NCBI RefSeq assembly: GCF_001673405.1
Contig: NZ_LZLV01000020.1
Span: 1 to 64,000, forward strand
Source: Mycobacterium sp. 1245111.1
Lineage (GTDB): Bacteria > Actinomycetota > Actinomycetes > Mycobacteriales > Mycobacteriaceae
Length of the DNA: 64,000 bases
Reading direction: 5' to 3'
In this document: piece by piece, positions 1 to 9,315 of the stretch
Layout: each line of letters begins with the position of its first letter
Numbering within the stretch: the first letter of the stretch is position 1
Position numbers and translations under genes: made by a program
Notes under the pieces: model-generated
What the model was told of the DNA's origin: nothing
Seen by the model: the letters and a program-made list of their open reading frames with translations, nothing else
The model's database searches: none

Positions 1-1290
1 GGTCAGCAGGAAGCGGGCGAACTCGATGTTGGTGATGACGCCGAGCACCGCGGTGTCGGCCAGGGCCCGGCCCAGGGTTCGCAGCGCCGTCGCCCGATCC
101 GGGCCGTAGGCAATGACTTTCGCCAGCATCGGGTCGTAGTCGCTGCCCACGACCATGCCGGCGGACAGCCCCGAGTCGATGCGCACACCGGCCGCATGCG
201 ACTCCGTCACCGCCAGCACATCACCGCCGGTCGGCAGGAAGCCCTGGGCCGGATCCTCGGCGTAGACCCGTGCTTCAATCGCGTGACCCCGCAACGCAAT
301 GTCGTCCTGGGCGACGGTCAGCTTCTCCCCCGCCGCGATCCGGACCTGCCACTCGACCAGATCCCATCCAGTCACCATCTCGGTGACCGGATGCTCGACT
401 TGCAACCGGGTGTTCATCTCCATGAAGAAGAACTCGTCGGGACGATCCGCCGAGACGATGAACTCGACCGTGCCCGCGCCGGTGTAATCCACGCTGCGGG
501 CGGTGTCACACGCGGCCGCGCCGATCCGGGCGCGGGTCTGGGCATCGAGCAGCGGCGACGGCGCCTCCTCGATTACTTTTTGATGCCGGCGCTGCAGGCT
601 GCACTCGCGCTCGCCGAAGTGCACCACGTTACCGTGGGCGTCGGCCAACACCTGCACCTCGATGTGCCTGGGACGCAGCACAAATCGCTCCAGAAACAGC
701 GTGTCGTCACCGAATGCCGCGGCCGATTCGCGTCGAGCGCTGACCAGCGCGGCCGGCAGGTCGGCCGGCCGCTCGACCATCCGCATGCCCTTGCCGCCCC
801 CGCCGGCAGACGGCTTGACCAGAACCGGGTAGCCGACCTCGTCTGCGGCTGCGATCAATTCCTTGTCGCTGAGGCCGGGCCGCGCGATGCCCGGAACCAC
901 CGGCACCCCGAACGCCGACACCGTGCCCTTCGCCGCGATCTTGTCGCCCATCGTCTGGATGGCACCCACCGGCGGACCGATGAAAGCGATCCCGGCCTTG
1001 TCCAGTGCCGCCGCGAAATCGGCGTTCTCCGAGAGGAATCCGTAGCCCGGATGCACCGCTTGAGCCCCGGTGCGCAGGGCCGCATCGACGATCGCGGCGA
1101 CATTGAGGTAACTGTCGCGTGCCGCCGCCGGGCCGATCGCGATCGCGACATCCGCTTCGGCCACGTGCCGCGCGTTCGCGTCGGCCTCGCTGTAGACGGC
1201 GATCGATCGAATCCCCATCGCCTTGAGCGTGCGGATCACCCGCACGGCGATCTCGCCGCGGTTGGCAACCAGAACGGTGTGGAATCCCAT
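1..1290 (-). CDS. accA1: Biotin-dependent acyl-CoA carboxylase alpha subunit, 3' part cut off by window edge
   Basis: The reading frame is open from an ATG at 1290 ([19 protein letters not shown]...) to position 1, giving 430 N-terminal residues. The stretch is a complete biotin-carboxylase module: an N-terminal VANRGEIA motif, an ATP-grasp glycine loop ([11 protein letters not shown]) and the [16 protein letters not shown] active-site segment. The C-terminal biotin carrier domain lies outside the window. It starts 5 bp after the accD1 stop, so the two form one transcription unit. Family knowledge: in M. tuberculosis AccA1-AccD1 (Rv2501c/Rv2502c) is a 3-methylcrotonyl-CoA carboxylase of leucine degradation, and the same order here supports that role. 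The enzyme uses ATP and bicarbonate to carboxylate its own biotin and passes the CO2 to AccD1. Confidence 0.93.
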   Translation of the reverse strand, partial: MGFHTVLVANRGEIAVRVIRTLKAMGIRSIAVYSEADANARHVAEADVAIAIGPAAARDSYLNVAAIVDAALRTGAQAVHPGYGFLSENADFAAALDKAGIAFIGPPVGAIQTMGDKIAAKGTVSAFGVPVVPGIARPGLSDKELIAAADEVGYPVLVKPSAGGGGKGMRMVERPADLPAALVSARRESAAAFGDDTLFLERFVLRPRHIEVQVLADAHGNVVHFGERECSLQRRHQKVIEEAPSPLLDAQTRARIGAAACDTARSVDYTGAGTVEFIVSADRPDEFFFMEMNTRLQVEHPVTEMVTGWDLVEWQVRIAAGEKLTVAQDDIALRGHAIEARVYAEDPAQGFLPTGGDVLAVTESHAAGVRIDSGLSAGMVVGSDYDPMLAKVIAYGPDRATALRTLGRALADTAVLGVITNIEFARFLLT

Positions 1291-1295
1291 CGCGC

Positions 1296-2846
1296 TCACA
1301 TCCGGAAGACGCCGTAGGAGACCGGGTCGACCGGCGCGGTGGACGTCACGGAAAGCGCGAGCCCCACAACTGTTCTGGTATCCGCGGGATCGATAACCCC
1401 GTCGTCCCAGAGCCGGGCTGTCGAGTAGTACGGGTTGCCCTGGTGCTCGTACTGCTCGCGGATCGGGGCCTTCAACGCTTCTTCCTCCTCGGCCGTCATC
1501 CCGCCGCGCACGGTCGCCAGCACCGACGCCGCCTGCTCACCGCCCATCACCGAGATCCGGGCGTTGGGCCACATCCACAGGAAGCGTGGCGAATACGCCC
1601 GCCCGCACATCGAATAGTTGCCCGCGCCGTACGACCCACCGATTACCACGGTGAGTTTGGGCACCCGGGCGCAGGCCACCGCGGTCACCATTTTCGCGCC
1701 GTGTTTGGCGATGCCGCCGGCCTCGTATTCGCGGCCGACCATGAAACCGGAGATGTTCTGCAGGAACAACAACGGGACCATCCGCTTGTCGCACAGTTCG
1801 ATGAAATGTGCTCCCTTGACTGCGGACTCGGAGAACAGCACGCCGTTGTTGGCCACGATCCCGACCGGGTGGCCGTGGATGTGGGCGAAGCCGGTGACCA
1901 GTGTGCTGCCGTATTCGGCTTTGAATTCCTGGAATTCGCCGCCGTCGACAAGTCGCTCGATGACGTTGTGCACGTCGTACGGGATCCGCGGGTCGATCGG
2001 GACCACGTCGTACAACTCGGACTGGTCGGCGATCGGATCCACCGCCGGCCGCATATCCCAGATCCGTGGTTCGCGCGGGCCCAGCGTCGACACGATGCGC
2101 CGGACAATCCGCAGGGCGTCGCGGTCGTCGTGGGCGAGGTGGTCGGTGACGCCGGAGGTCTTCGAATGTAGTTCTCCGCCACCGAGATCTTCGGCCGAGA
2201 CCACCTCGCCGGTGGCGGCTTTCACCAAGGGCGGTCCGCCGAGAAAGATGGTGCCCTGGTTGCGCACGATCACGGCCTCGTCGCTCATGGCCGGCACGTA
2301 CGCCCCGCCGGCCGTGCACGACCCCAACACCGCGGCAATCTGCGGGATGCCCTGCGCGCTGAGATTGGCCTGGTTGTAGAAGATCCGGCCGAAATGCTCG
2401 CGGTCGGGGAACACCTCGTCCTGACGCGGCAGGAAGGCACCGCCGGAGTCGACCAGATAAATACAGGGCAGTCGATTCTGCGCCGCGATCTCCTGGGCGC
2501 GCAGGTGCTTTTTGACCGTAATCGGGTAGTAGGTACCACCTTTGACCGTCGCGTCGTTGGCCACGATCATGCATTCACGGCCGGAGATCCGGCCGATTGC
2601 GGTGATGATGCCGGCCCCGGGACACTCGTCGTCGTACATCCCGTCGGCGGCCAGCGGCGCGATTTCGAGCAGCGGGCTACCGGGATCGAGCAATCCGTCG
2701 ACGCGGTCGCGTGGCAGCAGCTTGCCGCGATCGACGTGACGGGCGCGCGAACGTTCCGAACCACCCAGCGCGGCCGTCGCGAGCTTGCCGCGCAACTGCT
2801 CGACAAGCGCGGTGTGCGCGTTGCGGTTTTCGGCCGGTGAGGTCAT
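1296..2846 (-). CDS. accD1: Acyl-CoA carboxylase beta subunit (methylcrotonyl-CoA carboxyltransferase type)
   Basis: A 516-residue cytosolic carboxyltransferase with both crotonase-like halves. The N-terminal half carries [16 protein letters not shown] and [16 protein letters not shown]; the C-terminal half carries the glycine-rich [18 protein letters not shown] loop. These are typical of methylcrotonyl/geranyl-CoA carboxylase beta subunits rather than propionyl-CoA AccD5. It transfers carboxyl from the biotin on AccA1 to the acyl-CoA. It is the first gene of a minus-strand operon continuing into accA1 and is divergent from bkaR, sharing an 81-bp intergenic region with a strong operator. In M. 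tuberculosis scoB, scoA and fadD35 lie between accD1 and the regulator; they are absent here. Confidence 0.94.
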   Translation of the reverse strand: MTSPAENRNAHTALVEQLRGKLATAALGGSERSRARHVDRGKLLPRDRVDGLLDPGSPLLEIAPLAADGMYDDECPGAGIITAIGRISGRECMIVANDATVKGGTYYPITVKKHLRAQEIAAQNRLPCIYLVDSGGAFLPRQDEVFPDREHFGRIFYNQANLSAQGIPQIAAVLGSCTAGGAYVPAMSDEAVIVRNQGTIFLGGPPLVKAATGEVVSAEDLGGGELHSKTSGVTDHLAHDDRDALRIVRRIVSTLGPREPRIWDMRPAVDPIADQSELYDVVPIDPRIPYDVHNVIERLVDGGEFQEFKAEYGSTLVTGFAHIHGHPVGIVANNGVLFSESAVKGAHFIELCDKRMVPLLFLQNISGFMVGREYEAGGIAKHGAKMVTAVACARVPKLTVVIGGSYGAGNYSMCGRAYSPRFLWMWPNARISVMGGEQAASVLATVRGGMTAEEEEALKAPIREQYEHQGNPYYSTARLWDDGVIDPADTRTVVGLALSVTSTAPVDPVSYGVFRM

Positions 2847-2861
2847 CTGTTACACGCCAAT

Positions 2862-2910
2862 TTCGGTTAATGGTCACTAACTCGTGCTATGTTAGTGGCG
2901 ATTAACCGAA
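2862..2910. promoter_or_regulatory. Candidate BkaR operator: 20-bp inverted repeat between accD1 and bkaR
   Basis: The left arm (2862-2881) and right arm (2891-2910) are reverse complements at 18 of 20 positions, separated by 9 bp. The outer core is TTCGGTTAA / TTAACCGAA. It lies between two divergent start codons (2846 and 2928), where a TetR repressor would control both itself and the acc operon. A TATGTT hexamer at 2888-2893 inside the repeat could be the -10 element of bkaR. Family knowledge: BkaR (Rv2506) is reported to repress branched-chain keto-acid genes through a palindrome. That this is its site is inferred. Confidence 0.82.
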
Positions 2911-2927
2911 CTGTCTAGGGAGGCGGA

Positions 2928-3560
2928 ATGGCAGCGACCGCTCCGGCCGACCACGGCGACGCCACCCCGGCACCGAACCCGCGCAGCCGACGGAAGTCGG
3001 ACCGCCGCCTGCAATTGCTGGCCGCCGCCGAGCGACTGTTCGCCGAGCGTGGCTTCCTTGCGGTGCGCCTCGAAGACATCGGCGCCGCAGCGGGAGTCAG
3101 CGGGCCGGCGATCTACCGGCACTTCCCCAACAAGGAGTCGCTGCTGGTCGAGCTGCTCGTCGGGATCAGCACCCGGCTGCTCGCCGGCGCACGAGAAGTC
3201 CAGTCGCGAGCGACCGACGCGGCCTCGGCGCTGGACGGCCTGATCGACTTTCACCTCGACTTCGCGCTCGGCGAGCCGGACCTCATCCGGATCCAAGACC
3301 GCGACCTCGCCCATCTGCCCGCCGCTGCGGAACGCCAAGTGCGACGGGCCCAACGTCAGTACGTCGAAGTCTGGGTGGGCGTACTGCGCCAGGTCGATAC
3401 GGGGCTTGCCGAGACCGATGCCCGGCTGATGGCGCATGCCGCGTTCGGGCTGCTCAACTCCACCCCGCACAGCCTCAAGTCCGACGGCATCGCGCGGTCG
3501 CGGGCAGTGATGCGGGCGATGACCGTCGCCGCGTTGACCGTGGGGCCTTCGCCTGTTTGA
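2928..3560 (+). CDS. bkaR: TetR-family repressor of branched-chain/leucine catabolism (BkaR-like)
   Basis: A 210-residue TetR regulator. The N-terminal HTH spans roughly residues 27-75, with the typical GVSGPAIYRHFPNKESLLVELL recognition region; the C-terminal half is an all-helical ligand/dimer domain. The ATG at 2928 is preceded by a strong ribosome binding site, AGGGAGG at 2917-2923. Its position divergent from accD1 matches Rv2506 of M. tuberculosis. The likely ligand is an acyl-CoA intermediate of leucine or branched-chain degradation (inference). It probably represses itself and accD1-accA1 through the palindrome at 2862-2910. Confidence 0.85.
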   Translation: MAATAPADHGDATPAPNPRSRRKSDRRLQLLAAAERLFAERGFLAVRLEDIGAAAGVSGPAIYRHFPNKESLLVELLVGISTRLLAGAREVQSRATDAASALDGLIDFHLDFALGEPDLIRIQDRDLAHLPAAAERQVRRAQRQYVEVWVGVLRQVDTGLAETDARLMAHAAFGLLNSTPHSLKSDGIARSRAVMRAMTVAALTVGPSPV

Positions 3561-3636
3561 CGGGCAGTTTCAGTGTTCATCCGACATTTCGGCACCGGCG
3601 GTTGCGCTGCAGGTACCCTGCAAAAATGAGGTGGGC

Positions 3637-4392
3637 ATGAGCGATCGACGTCATCCCGGATACACCCGTTCAAGCCAAGAGCGGACCGAGCAAACCCGAC
3701 GCGCCGACCAGTCGTACGGGTCCTACACCGACCCGGCCTACAGCGGCCAGCCATCTTATCCGCCGCCGTACTATCCCGGCACGTCGTACGATCCCAACTC
3801 GGCAAACCCCACCGACAGGCTGCCGCAGTATTGGCTGCAGGGTCAGCCGCCACCGAATCAGCCTCAACAGGGGCCCGAGCCCGGCAAGCCCAAAGCGCCG
3901 CGCTGGCTGTGGATCGCCGCCGCCGCGGCGGTGGTGCTGGTGACCGCGTTGGTCATCGCGTTGGTGATCGCCAACGGCACGGCGCGCAAGCAGACCGCCG
4001 TCCCGGCACTGCCGTCGACGCCGAGCTCGCAACAGCCCGTCCCCGTGGTGCCCAGTTCGCCCTCGCATTCAGCGCAGGCGCCCGTCCCGGCGACCACCGA
4101 ACCCGGTCAGCCCACCGATCCGAGCGCGATGCAGACCGTGGTCTACAACGTCACGGGCGACGGCCGGGCGATCAGCATCACCTACGTGGACAACGACGGG
4201 ATGATGCAGACCGAGTTCAACGTCCCCTTGCCGTGGAGCAAAGAGGTCAGCTTGCCAGAGTCCGGCAGCAAAACGCCCAACGTCACGATCGTCAACATCG
4301 GCCATGACGTCACGTGCACGGTCACCGTCGACGGCGTCGAGATCAACCATCGCAGTGGCGCCGGGCTGACGATCTGCACCGGAAACAGCTGA
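3637..4392 (+). CDS. Proline-rich single-pass membrane protein with MmpS-like C-terminal domain
   Basis: About 251 residues. The N-terminal 85 or so are Tyr/Pro/Gln-rich and hydrophilic, followed by one membrane helix (WLWIAAAAAVVLVTALVIAL), a Pro/Ser/Thr linker and a roughly 85-residue C-terminal domain. That domain (VVYNVTGDGRAISITYVD..., LPWSKEVSLPE, CTVTVDGVEI, CTGN) resembles the MmpS extracellular beta domain. It corresponds in position to Rv2507, annotated as a proline-rich membrane protein. MmpS proteins work with MmpL lipid exporters, but no mmpL is nearby, so a transport role is only a guess. The ATG at 3637 has GAGG five bases upstream; a GTG at 3631 is the alternative start. It converges on the MFS gene with a 6-bp gap. 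Confidence 0.8.
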   Translation: MSDRRHPGYTRSSQERTEQTRRADQSYGSYTDPAYSGQPSYPPPYYPGTSYDPNSANPTDRLPQYWLQGQPPPNQPQQGPEPGKPKAPRWLWIAAAAAVVLVTALVIALVIANGTARKQTAVPALPSTPSSQQPVPVVPSSPSHSAQAPVPATTEPGQPTDPSAMQTVVYNVTGDGRAISITYVDNDGMMQTEFNVPLPWSKEVSLPESGSKTPNVTIVNIGHDVTCTVTVDGVEINHRSGAGLTICTGNS

Positions 4393-4398
4393 ACCTGC

Positions 4399-5745
4399 TC
4401 AGTCCGCCGTCGCCACCCGGTGCGGGGCCCGCACCATCGCCAGGCCCAGCAGCCCGACGATCATGACCAGGCACAGCCCGCCCATGCCGGCGCGCACCGC
4501 GCCGAACACGTCGACGAAAACCGAGAATAGCCACGGCGCAACAAACGAGACCGCCCGTCCGGTCATCGTGTAGAGGCCGAAGGCCACGCCCTCCTTGCCG
4601 TCGCTGGACATCCGCAGTAGCAAGGTCCGCGCCGACGCCTGCGCCGGGCCGATGAACAGACACAGCAGCAGCCCGGTGGCCCAGAACGCGCGCGGACCCG
4701 ACATCGCCATCATGGCCAACCCGGCCGCGATGATGCAGGCCAGTGACCCGATGATGACCGGTTTGGAGCCGAGCCAGTCGTCCAGGAAGCCGCCGAAGAC
4801 GGCGCCCACCGCGGCCACCACGCTGGCGGCCACACCGAAGATCAGCACGTCGTCCGGCGAGATGCCGTAGGCGTTGACCCCGAGCACCCCGCCGAAGGTG
4901 AACACACCGGCCAGGCCGTCCCGAAAGATCGCCGACGACAACAGGTAATAGACCAGGTTGCGGTCCCGGTGCCACTCGGCGACCAAGTCGCGCCAGAGCT
5001 TGCGGTAGCCGCCCAGCGCGCTGTGTGCGGGTGCCGCGACGTCGGCCGTCGACGACGGCAGGTTGTGCGCGGTGAGCAGCAGCGGCGTCGCGAACGTCAC
5101 GAGCCACCCGGCGGCGACCAGCATCGCGATTCGGACGTTCATCCCGTCCCCGACCGGCAGATGCAGGAATCCGCGGGTGGGGCCCTTGCCGTCGATGCAG
5201 CCGAAGTAGACGAGCAGTAACAACCCGACGCTGCCGACGAACGCGGCCGCCAGCCCGAAGCCGGAGATCCGCCCGGAATTCTGCGGCGTCGTCAGCTGGC
5301 GCAGCATGGCGTTGTACGGGACGCTGGCCAGGTCGCCGCACGCCGCGGCCACCGCGAGCAACGCCAAGCCCGCCCACAGGTACTCGGGGCGCTCGCGGAC
5401 CAGGCTCATTGCGCTGACCAGCCCGACCACCAGGCCGGTCAACACGGTAAGCGTGAGACGCCGCCGTCGAGGGTTCTCGACCCAGACTCCGATCACCGGT
5501 GCCAGCACCGCGATGGTGAGCCCGGCGATCGCCAGGGCCCGGCCCAGCCAGCTCGCCGGCGGGGTTCCACCTGGCAGACCTTTGCCGACCGCACCGGTCA
5601 GATACACCGAGAACACGAACGTGACCACCACGGCGCTGACGCCCGCGGAGCCCGTGTCCCAGAGCGCCCACGCCACAGCTTGGGACCGCTTGGTGCCGGG
5701 CGAGACGTGACTGCTGGATTCAGGCATCGTTGGTCTGTCTACCAT
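4399..5745 (-). CDS. Major facilitator superfamily membrane protein (Rv2508c-like)
   Basis: A 448-residue polytopic protein with about 12 hydrophobic segments and Arg-rich cytoplasmic loops (ENPRRRRLTL). It is of the MFS type sometimes grouped with UMF1/Atg22-like transporters. The substrate is unknown. It is divergent from cmrA. Two starts are possible: 5745 (used here; its length is close to that recalled for Rv2508c) and an ATG at 5727. The 5745 codon lies inside the TACCAT promoter hexamer of cmrA on the other strand, so the two promoters must overlap. The position is the same as Rv2508c in M. tuberculosis. Confidence 0.83.
   Translation of the reverse strand: MVDRPTMPESSSHVSPGTKRSQAVAWALWDTGSAGVSAVVVTFVFSVYLTGAVGKGLPGGTPPASWLGRALAIAGLTIAVLAPVIGVWVENPRRRRLTLTVLTGLVVGLVSAMSLVRERPEYLWAGLALLAVAAACGDLASVPYNAMLRQLTTPQNSGRISGFGLAAAFVGSVGLLLLVYFGCIDGKGPTRGFLHLPVGDGMNVRIAMLVAAGWLVTFATPLLLTAHNLPSSTADVAAPAHSALGGYRKLWRDLVAEWHRDRNLVYYLLSSAIFRDGLAGVFTFGGVLGVNAYGISPDDVLIFGVAASVVAAVGAVFGGFLDDWLGSKPVIIGSLACIIAAGLAMMAMSGPRAFWATGLLLCLFIGPAQASARTLLLRMSSDGKEGVAFGLYTMTGRAVSFVAPWLFSVFVDVFGAVRAGMGGLCLVMIVGLLGLAMVRAPHRVATAD
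5740..5745 (+). promoter_or_regulatory. TACCAT -10 hexamer of cmrA; predicted leaderless transcript
   Basis: TACCAT fits the mycobacterial TANNNT -10 consensus and ends 7 nt before the A of the cmrA ATG (5752). Transcription would therefore start at or near the start codon, giving a leaderless mRNA. There is no Shine-Dalgarno sequence upstream of 5752, which agrees with this. Leaderless mRNAs are common in mycobacteria. This is inferred from spacing only. Confidence 0.55.
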
Positions 5746-5751
5746 TGGCGC

Positions 5752-6558
5752 ATGCCGGTACCCGCCCCCAGTCCCGACGCCCGCGCAGTTGTCACCGGAG
5801 CTTCACAAAACATCGGCGCAGCGCTGGCCACCGAATTGGCCGCTCGCGGCCATAGCCTGATCATCACGGCACGACGCGAAGATCTGCTCAACGCGTTGGC
5901 CGGTACCCTGAGCGAAAAGTACGGCGTCACCGTCGAAGTGCGCCCCGCCGACCTCGCCGACACCGCCGACCGCGCCAAGCTCATCGACGAATTGGCCACC
6001 CGGAACATCTCGATCCTGTGCGCCAATGCCGGCACCGCCACGTTCGGACCGGTTTCCACGCTCGATCCCGACGTCGAGCGGGCTCAGGTCCAGTTAAATG
6101 CGGTTGCGGTACACGACATGGTATTAGCCGTGCTGCCGGGAATGCTCGCGCGCAAAGCGGGCGGCATTTTGATTTCCGGTTCGGCAGCGGGCAATTCACC
6201 GATCCCCTACAACGCGACCTACGCCGCGACGAAGGCGTTCGCCAACACCTTCAGCGAGTCACTGCGCGGTGAATTGCGCAAAACCGGTGTGCACGTGACG
6301 GTTTTGGCCCCCGGCCCTGTACGCAGCGAACTGCCGGGACCTGCCGACGCGTCGATCGTGGAGAAGTTGGTACCCAACTTCTTGTGGATCTCCACCGAAT
6401 ACACCGCGAAGAAATCACTGGATGCGTTGGCGCGCAACAAGATGCGCATCGTACCCGGTGTGACGTCGAAGGCGATGTCGGCGGCCAGCCAGTATTCGCC
6501 GCGCGCTATCGTGGCGCCGATCGTCGGACGCTTCTACAAGAAGATGGGCGGCGGCTAA
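5752..6558 (+). CDS. cmrA: Mycolate-motif beta-ketoacyl reductase (short-chain dehydrogenase)
   Basis: 268 residues, classical SDR fold. It has an N-terminal Rossmann motif (VVTGASQNIGAALA), the CANAGTATFG segment, a catalytic Ser in ISGSAAGN and the Tyr-Lys pair in YNATYAATKAF. Length and position match Rv2509 of M. tuberculosis. Family knowledge: the Rv2509/NCgl2385 family reduces the 3-oxo group of the newly condensed mycolate precursor with NADPH, giving mature mycolic acids that can be attached to arabinogalactan. The ATG at 5752 is chosen because the conserved SDR N-terminus begins shortly after it and a leaderless-type promoter sits just upstream. The longer frame from 5680 would read through that promoter. 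Confidence 0.88.
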   Translation: MPVPAPSPDARAVVTGASQNIGAALATELAARGHSLIITARREDLLNALAGTLSEKYGVTVEVRPADLADTADRAKLIDELATRNISILCANAGTATFGPVSTLDPDVERAQVQLNAVAVHDMVLAVLPGMLARKAGGILISGSAAGNSPIPYNATYAATKAFANTFSESLRGELRKTGVHVTVLAPGPVRSELPGPADASIVEKLVPNFLWISTEYTAKKSLDALARNKMRIVPGVTSKAMSAASQYSPRAIVAPIVGRFYKKMGGG

Positions 6559-6560
6559 AC

Positions 6561-8096
6561 CTACCGCCGGCGCTTGCTGCCGCTGCCGAACATGTTGCGG
6601 ATCAGCTCGGTTCCCAACGCCTTGAGGAAGGTCTGGAAGCCGCGGCTGTTCACGAATCGGCTGAACCAGCCGGGCTTCTTCGCGGGTTCAGGCGCGTTCT
6701 TTCCCGCGGGGGCCGGCTGATTTGCTTCGGCCTTTTCGGCGGCGGCTTTCTTGGCTTGCAGCTTCTCGTATGCCGATTCCCGGTCCACGGTCTTGCCGTA
6801 TTTCTGTTCCAGCGGACTTGATTTGGCCGCGGAGCTGATCGCATCGTTGCCGATGGCCGCCATCAGCGAGCGTGGTGGCCGCAACCTGGTCCACGCTACC
6901 GGCGTCGGCGCGCCTCGCTCCGACAACACGGTGACGACCGCCTCACCGGTGCCCAGCGACGTCAGTGCCGAAGCCAGATCGTAAACATCGGTTTTCGGAT
7001 AGGTGCGAACGGTTTTGGCCAGCGCCTGCTGGTCGTCGGGAGTGAACGCGCGCAGAGCGTGCTGGATCCGCGCTCCCAGTTGTGACAGCACCGAGTTCGG
7101 TATGTCGGTCGGCAGTTGGGTGCAGAAGAACACACCTACGCCGCGGGAGCGGATGAGTTTGACGGTCTGCTCGACCTGGTCCAGAAATGCCTTTGACGCG
7201 TCGGCGAACAGCAGGTGGGCTTCATCGAAGAAGAACACCAGCTTGGGCTTGTCGACGTCACCGACTTCAGGCAGCGACTTGAACAGGGTGGACAGCACCC
7301 ACATCAAGAAGGTGGAGAACAGCACCGGTCGGGTGGCCTGGTCGCCGAGCTCGATCAGCGAAATCCGGCCATGGCCGCCATCGACGGTCAGCAGATCCTT
7401 GGGGTCCAACTCCGGCTCACCGAAAAACGTGTCGCCTCCCTCGGCTTCGAGGTTGACCAGCGCCCGCAGAATGACCCCGGCCGTCTGCGCCGACACGCCA
7501 CCCAGCGTTTTCAGCTCGGGCTTGCCCTCGTCGCTGGTGAGATAGCCGATCACCTCGCGCAGGTCCGCGAGGTTGAGCAGTTCGAACTCCTTGTCCTGAG
7601 CCCAGTGGAAGATCAGGCCTAGCGTTGATTCTTGCGTATTGTTGAGGCCCAACACTTTTGACAGCAGAATGGGCCCGAAGCTCGCGATCGTGGCACGCAC
7701 CGGAACACCGATGCCCTTGGTGCCAAGTGAAAGAAACTCCACCGGAAAGCCGCTCGGCTGCCAGTCATCGCCGATTTCCTTGGCGCGGGCGCTGATCTTG
7801 TCGCTGCTCTCCCCGGGACGCGAGAGGCCCGACAGGTCGCCCTTTACGTCGGCCATCAGCACGGGCACGCCCGCCGCCGAAAGCTGCTCGGCGATCACCT
7901 GGAGGGTCTTCGTCTTGCCGGTACCGGTCGCGCCGGCCACCAAGCCGTGCCGGTTCACGGTGGCCAGCGGGATTCGGATCTGCGCACGCTGGTCCGTCTT
8001 GCCGTCGATGACGACAGTGCCGAGTTCCAGAGCCTGGCCTCCGACCGCGTAACCGGCCGCGATCTGCTGTGCGGGGGCTGCTGATTCAGCGCTCAT
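6561..8096 (-). CDS. HerA-like / DUF853 P-loop ATPase (Rv2510c-like)
   Basis: A 511-residue predicted cytosolic ATPase. Walker A is GATGTGKT at residues 55-62; Walker B is in the [13 protein letters not shown] segment; a conserved [10 protein letters not shown] motif follows. The C-terminal tail is Lys/Ala/Pro-rich, then a basic segment ends in GSGSKRRR. The family (helicase HerA-like C-terminal, DUF853) is widespread but its substrate is unsettled; DNA translocation is suggested by similarity to HerA/FtsK. The frame is open upstream to 8456, but the conserved protein starts at the ATG at 8096, with a purine-rich GAGAGG/AAGGG stretch upstream. It converges on cmrA with a 2-bp gap. Confidence 0.85.
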   Translation of the reverse strand: MSAESAAPAQQIAAGYAVGGQALELGTVVIDGKTDQRAQIRIPLATVNRHGLVAGATGTGKTKTLQVIAEQLSAAGVPVLMADVKGDLSGLSRPGESSDKISARAKEIGDDWQPSGFPVEFLSLGTKGIGVPVRATIASFGPILLSKVLGLNNTQESTLGLIFHWAQDKEFELLNLADLREVIGYLTSDEGKPELKTLGGVSAQTAGVILRALVNLEAEGGDTFFGEPELDPKDLLTVDGGHGRISLIELGDQATRPVLFSTFLMWVLSTLFKSLPEVGDVDKPKLVFFFDEAHLLFADASKAFLDQVEQTVKLIRSRGVGVFFCTQLPTDIPNSVLSQLGARIQHALRAFTPDDQQALAKTVRTYPKTDVYDLASALTSLGTGEAVVTVLSERGAPTPVAWTRLRPPRSLMAAIGNDAISSAAKSSPLEQKYGKTVDRESAYEKLQAKKAAAEKAEANQPAPAGKNAPEPAKKPGWFSRFVNSRGFQTFLKALGTELIRNMFGSGSKRRR

Positions 8097-8214
8097 AAGA
8101 CCCTTGCCTCTCCCGGAGTTGCGTGGTCGAAGATCACGCACGACCTTACTGGCTGCCGGGCCCAGGCGGGGTGGCCGCAGCCTCGCCAGCGAACTCTGCC
8201 CTACTGTGAACGCT

Positions 8215-8862
8215 GTGCGGGACGAACTGGTGTGGATCGACTGCGAAATGACCGGGCTGGACCTGTCCTCGGACAAGCTGATCGAAATCGCCGTCCTGGT
8301 GACCGACAGCGAACTGAATATCCTCGGCGACGGCCTCGACATGGTGATCCACGCGGAAGACGCCGACCTGAACTCGATGATCGATGTCGTCGCCGACATG
8401 CACACCCGCTCGGGACTCATCGACGAGGTGCGGGCATCCACCGTGGATCTCGCCACCGCCGAGGCCGCCGCTCTCGATTACATCCGTCAGCACGTCAAGC
8501 AAGCCAAAACGGCGCCGCTGGCGGGCAACTCCATCGGGACCGACCGCGGCTTCCTCGCTCGCGACATGCCAACCCTGGACTCGTTTCTGCACTATCGGAT
8601 GATCGATGTGAGCTCGATCAAAGAGCTGTGCCGCCGCTGGTATCCGCGGATCTACTACGGCCAACCGGCCAAGGGTCTGGCGCACCGCGCGCTGGCCGAC
8701 ATTCACGAATCCATCCGCGAACTGAAGTACTACCGGGGCACCGCGTTCGTGCCGCCGCCCGGGCCCACGACCAGCGAAATCGCAGCCGTGGCCGACGCGC
8801 TCGGGGTCGGCTCGGCCACGCCGGAGGAAACGGATTCGCCCGCGGAGGACTCGAGCGGTTAG
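8215..8862 (+). CDS. orn: Oligoribonuclease (3'-5' exoribonuclease)
   Basis: 215 residues, the same length as mycobacterial Orn. It has the DEDDh exonuclease residues: Asp and Glu in [10 protein letters not shown], Asp in [12 protein letters not shown], and His/Asp in [11 protein letters not shown]. It degrades 2-5-nt RNA fragments and linear cyclic-di-nucleotide products such as pGpG. A GTG at 8215 is chosen because the conserved protein begins [12 protein letters not shown] immediately after it. An in-frame GTG at 8206 adds three residues, and the frame is open back to 8104. The position between the HerA-like gene and tRNA-His matches Rv2511 of M. tuberculosis. Confidence 0.93.
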   Translation: MRDELVWIDCEMTGLDLSSDKLIEIAVLVTDSELNILGDGLDMVIHAEDADLNSMIDVVADMHTRSGLIDEVRASTVDLATAEAAALDYIRQHVKQAKTAPLAGNSIGTDRGFLARDMPTLDSFLHYRMIDVSSIKELCRRWYPRIYYGQPAKGLAHRALADIHESIRELKYYRGTAFVPPPGPTTSEIAAVADALGVGSATPEETDSPAEDSSG

Positions 8863-8903
8863 TATCGACGGCGCTGTAAGTCGCCTCGGCGGCCGCAGCA
8901 ATG

Positions 8904-8979
8904 GTGGGTGTAGTTCAGCTGGTAGAGCGTCAGGTTGTGATCCTGAATGTCGCGGGTTCGAGTCCCGTCACTCACCCCA
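8904..8979 (+). tRNA. tRNA-His (GTG anticodon)
   Basis: A complete cloverleaf. The acceptor arm is GTGGGTG / CACTCAC. The T-arm is GCGGGTTCGAGTCCCGT. The anticodon loop TTGTGAT has GTG at 8937-8939. The CCA is encoded (8977-8979). As expected for tRNA-His, position 73 is C (8976) and a G precedes the gene at 8903, giving the extra G-1:C73 pair, so the mature 5' end is probably 8903. Confidence 0.96.
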
Positions 8980-8982
8980 AAG

Positions 8983-8997
8983 GAGCGCCCCGCGCTC
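8983..8997 (+). terminator. Short GC hairpin just after tRNA-His, possible terminator
   Basis: GAGCGC (8983-8988) and GCGCTC (8992-8997) form a perfect 6-bp stem with a 3-nt loop, 4 nt after the tRNA CCA. There is no T tract, so it is not a classical intrinsic terminator. Mycobacteria often use hairpins with weak or absent U-tails. It could also stabilise the tRNA precursor 3' end. Confidence 0.4.
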
Positions 8998-9008
8998 GGC
9001 GTTGATCG

Positions 9009-9185
9009 CTACCGCCGGGCGCGCAGGGCGGCTCGGCGCATCTCGAGTTCGAAGCCGCCCGCCTCGGCGGCGTAGCTGATCGCGCCGGCGGCTGCACCGA
9101 CCACTTGCCACAGCACGATGCCGCCGAATGCGGCCAGGCGGCTGCGGTGCGCCGCCGCTTCCCGCTGATTGAGAGTTTCACTCAT
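9009..9185 (-). CDS. Small hypothetical protein with one hydrophobic segment
   Basis: A 58-residue frame (MSETLNQREAAAHRSRLAAF...) with a charged N-terminus, a central Ala/Gly/Val-rich hydrophobic stretch (GGIVLWQVVGAAAGAISYAA) and an Arg-rich tail. It could be a small membrane protein. An ATG two codons earlier (9191) is also possible. It lies between tRNA-His and the L,D-transpeptidase gene in what would otherwise be a 330-bp gap. I do not recognise a family, and no clear ribosome binding site is seen. Confidence 0.42.
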   Translation of the reverse strand: MSETLNQREAAAHRSRLAAFGGIVLWQVVGAAAGAISYAAEAGGFELEMRRAALRARR

Positions 9186-9315
9186 GCCCACAAGGTTAAG
9201 AGCGCAACCGTTCGCTTGCGTGGATGAGTGATCGAGTCGGCGTGTTAGACGTCCGGGCGCTTAACTGAGCCCGAATAAGGTTGCTGGATAACGACTGTGA
9301 CGTTGCTAACCGGTG

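Noticed and set aside
8097..8456. 120-codon extension of the HerA-like ATPase
   Set aside because: It is antisense to orn and has no conservation pattern; the ATG at 8096 starts the conserved protein.
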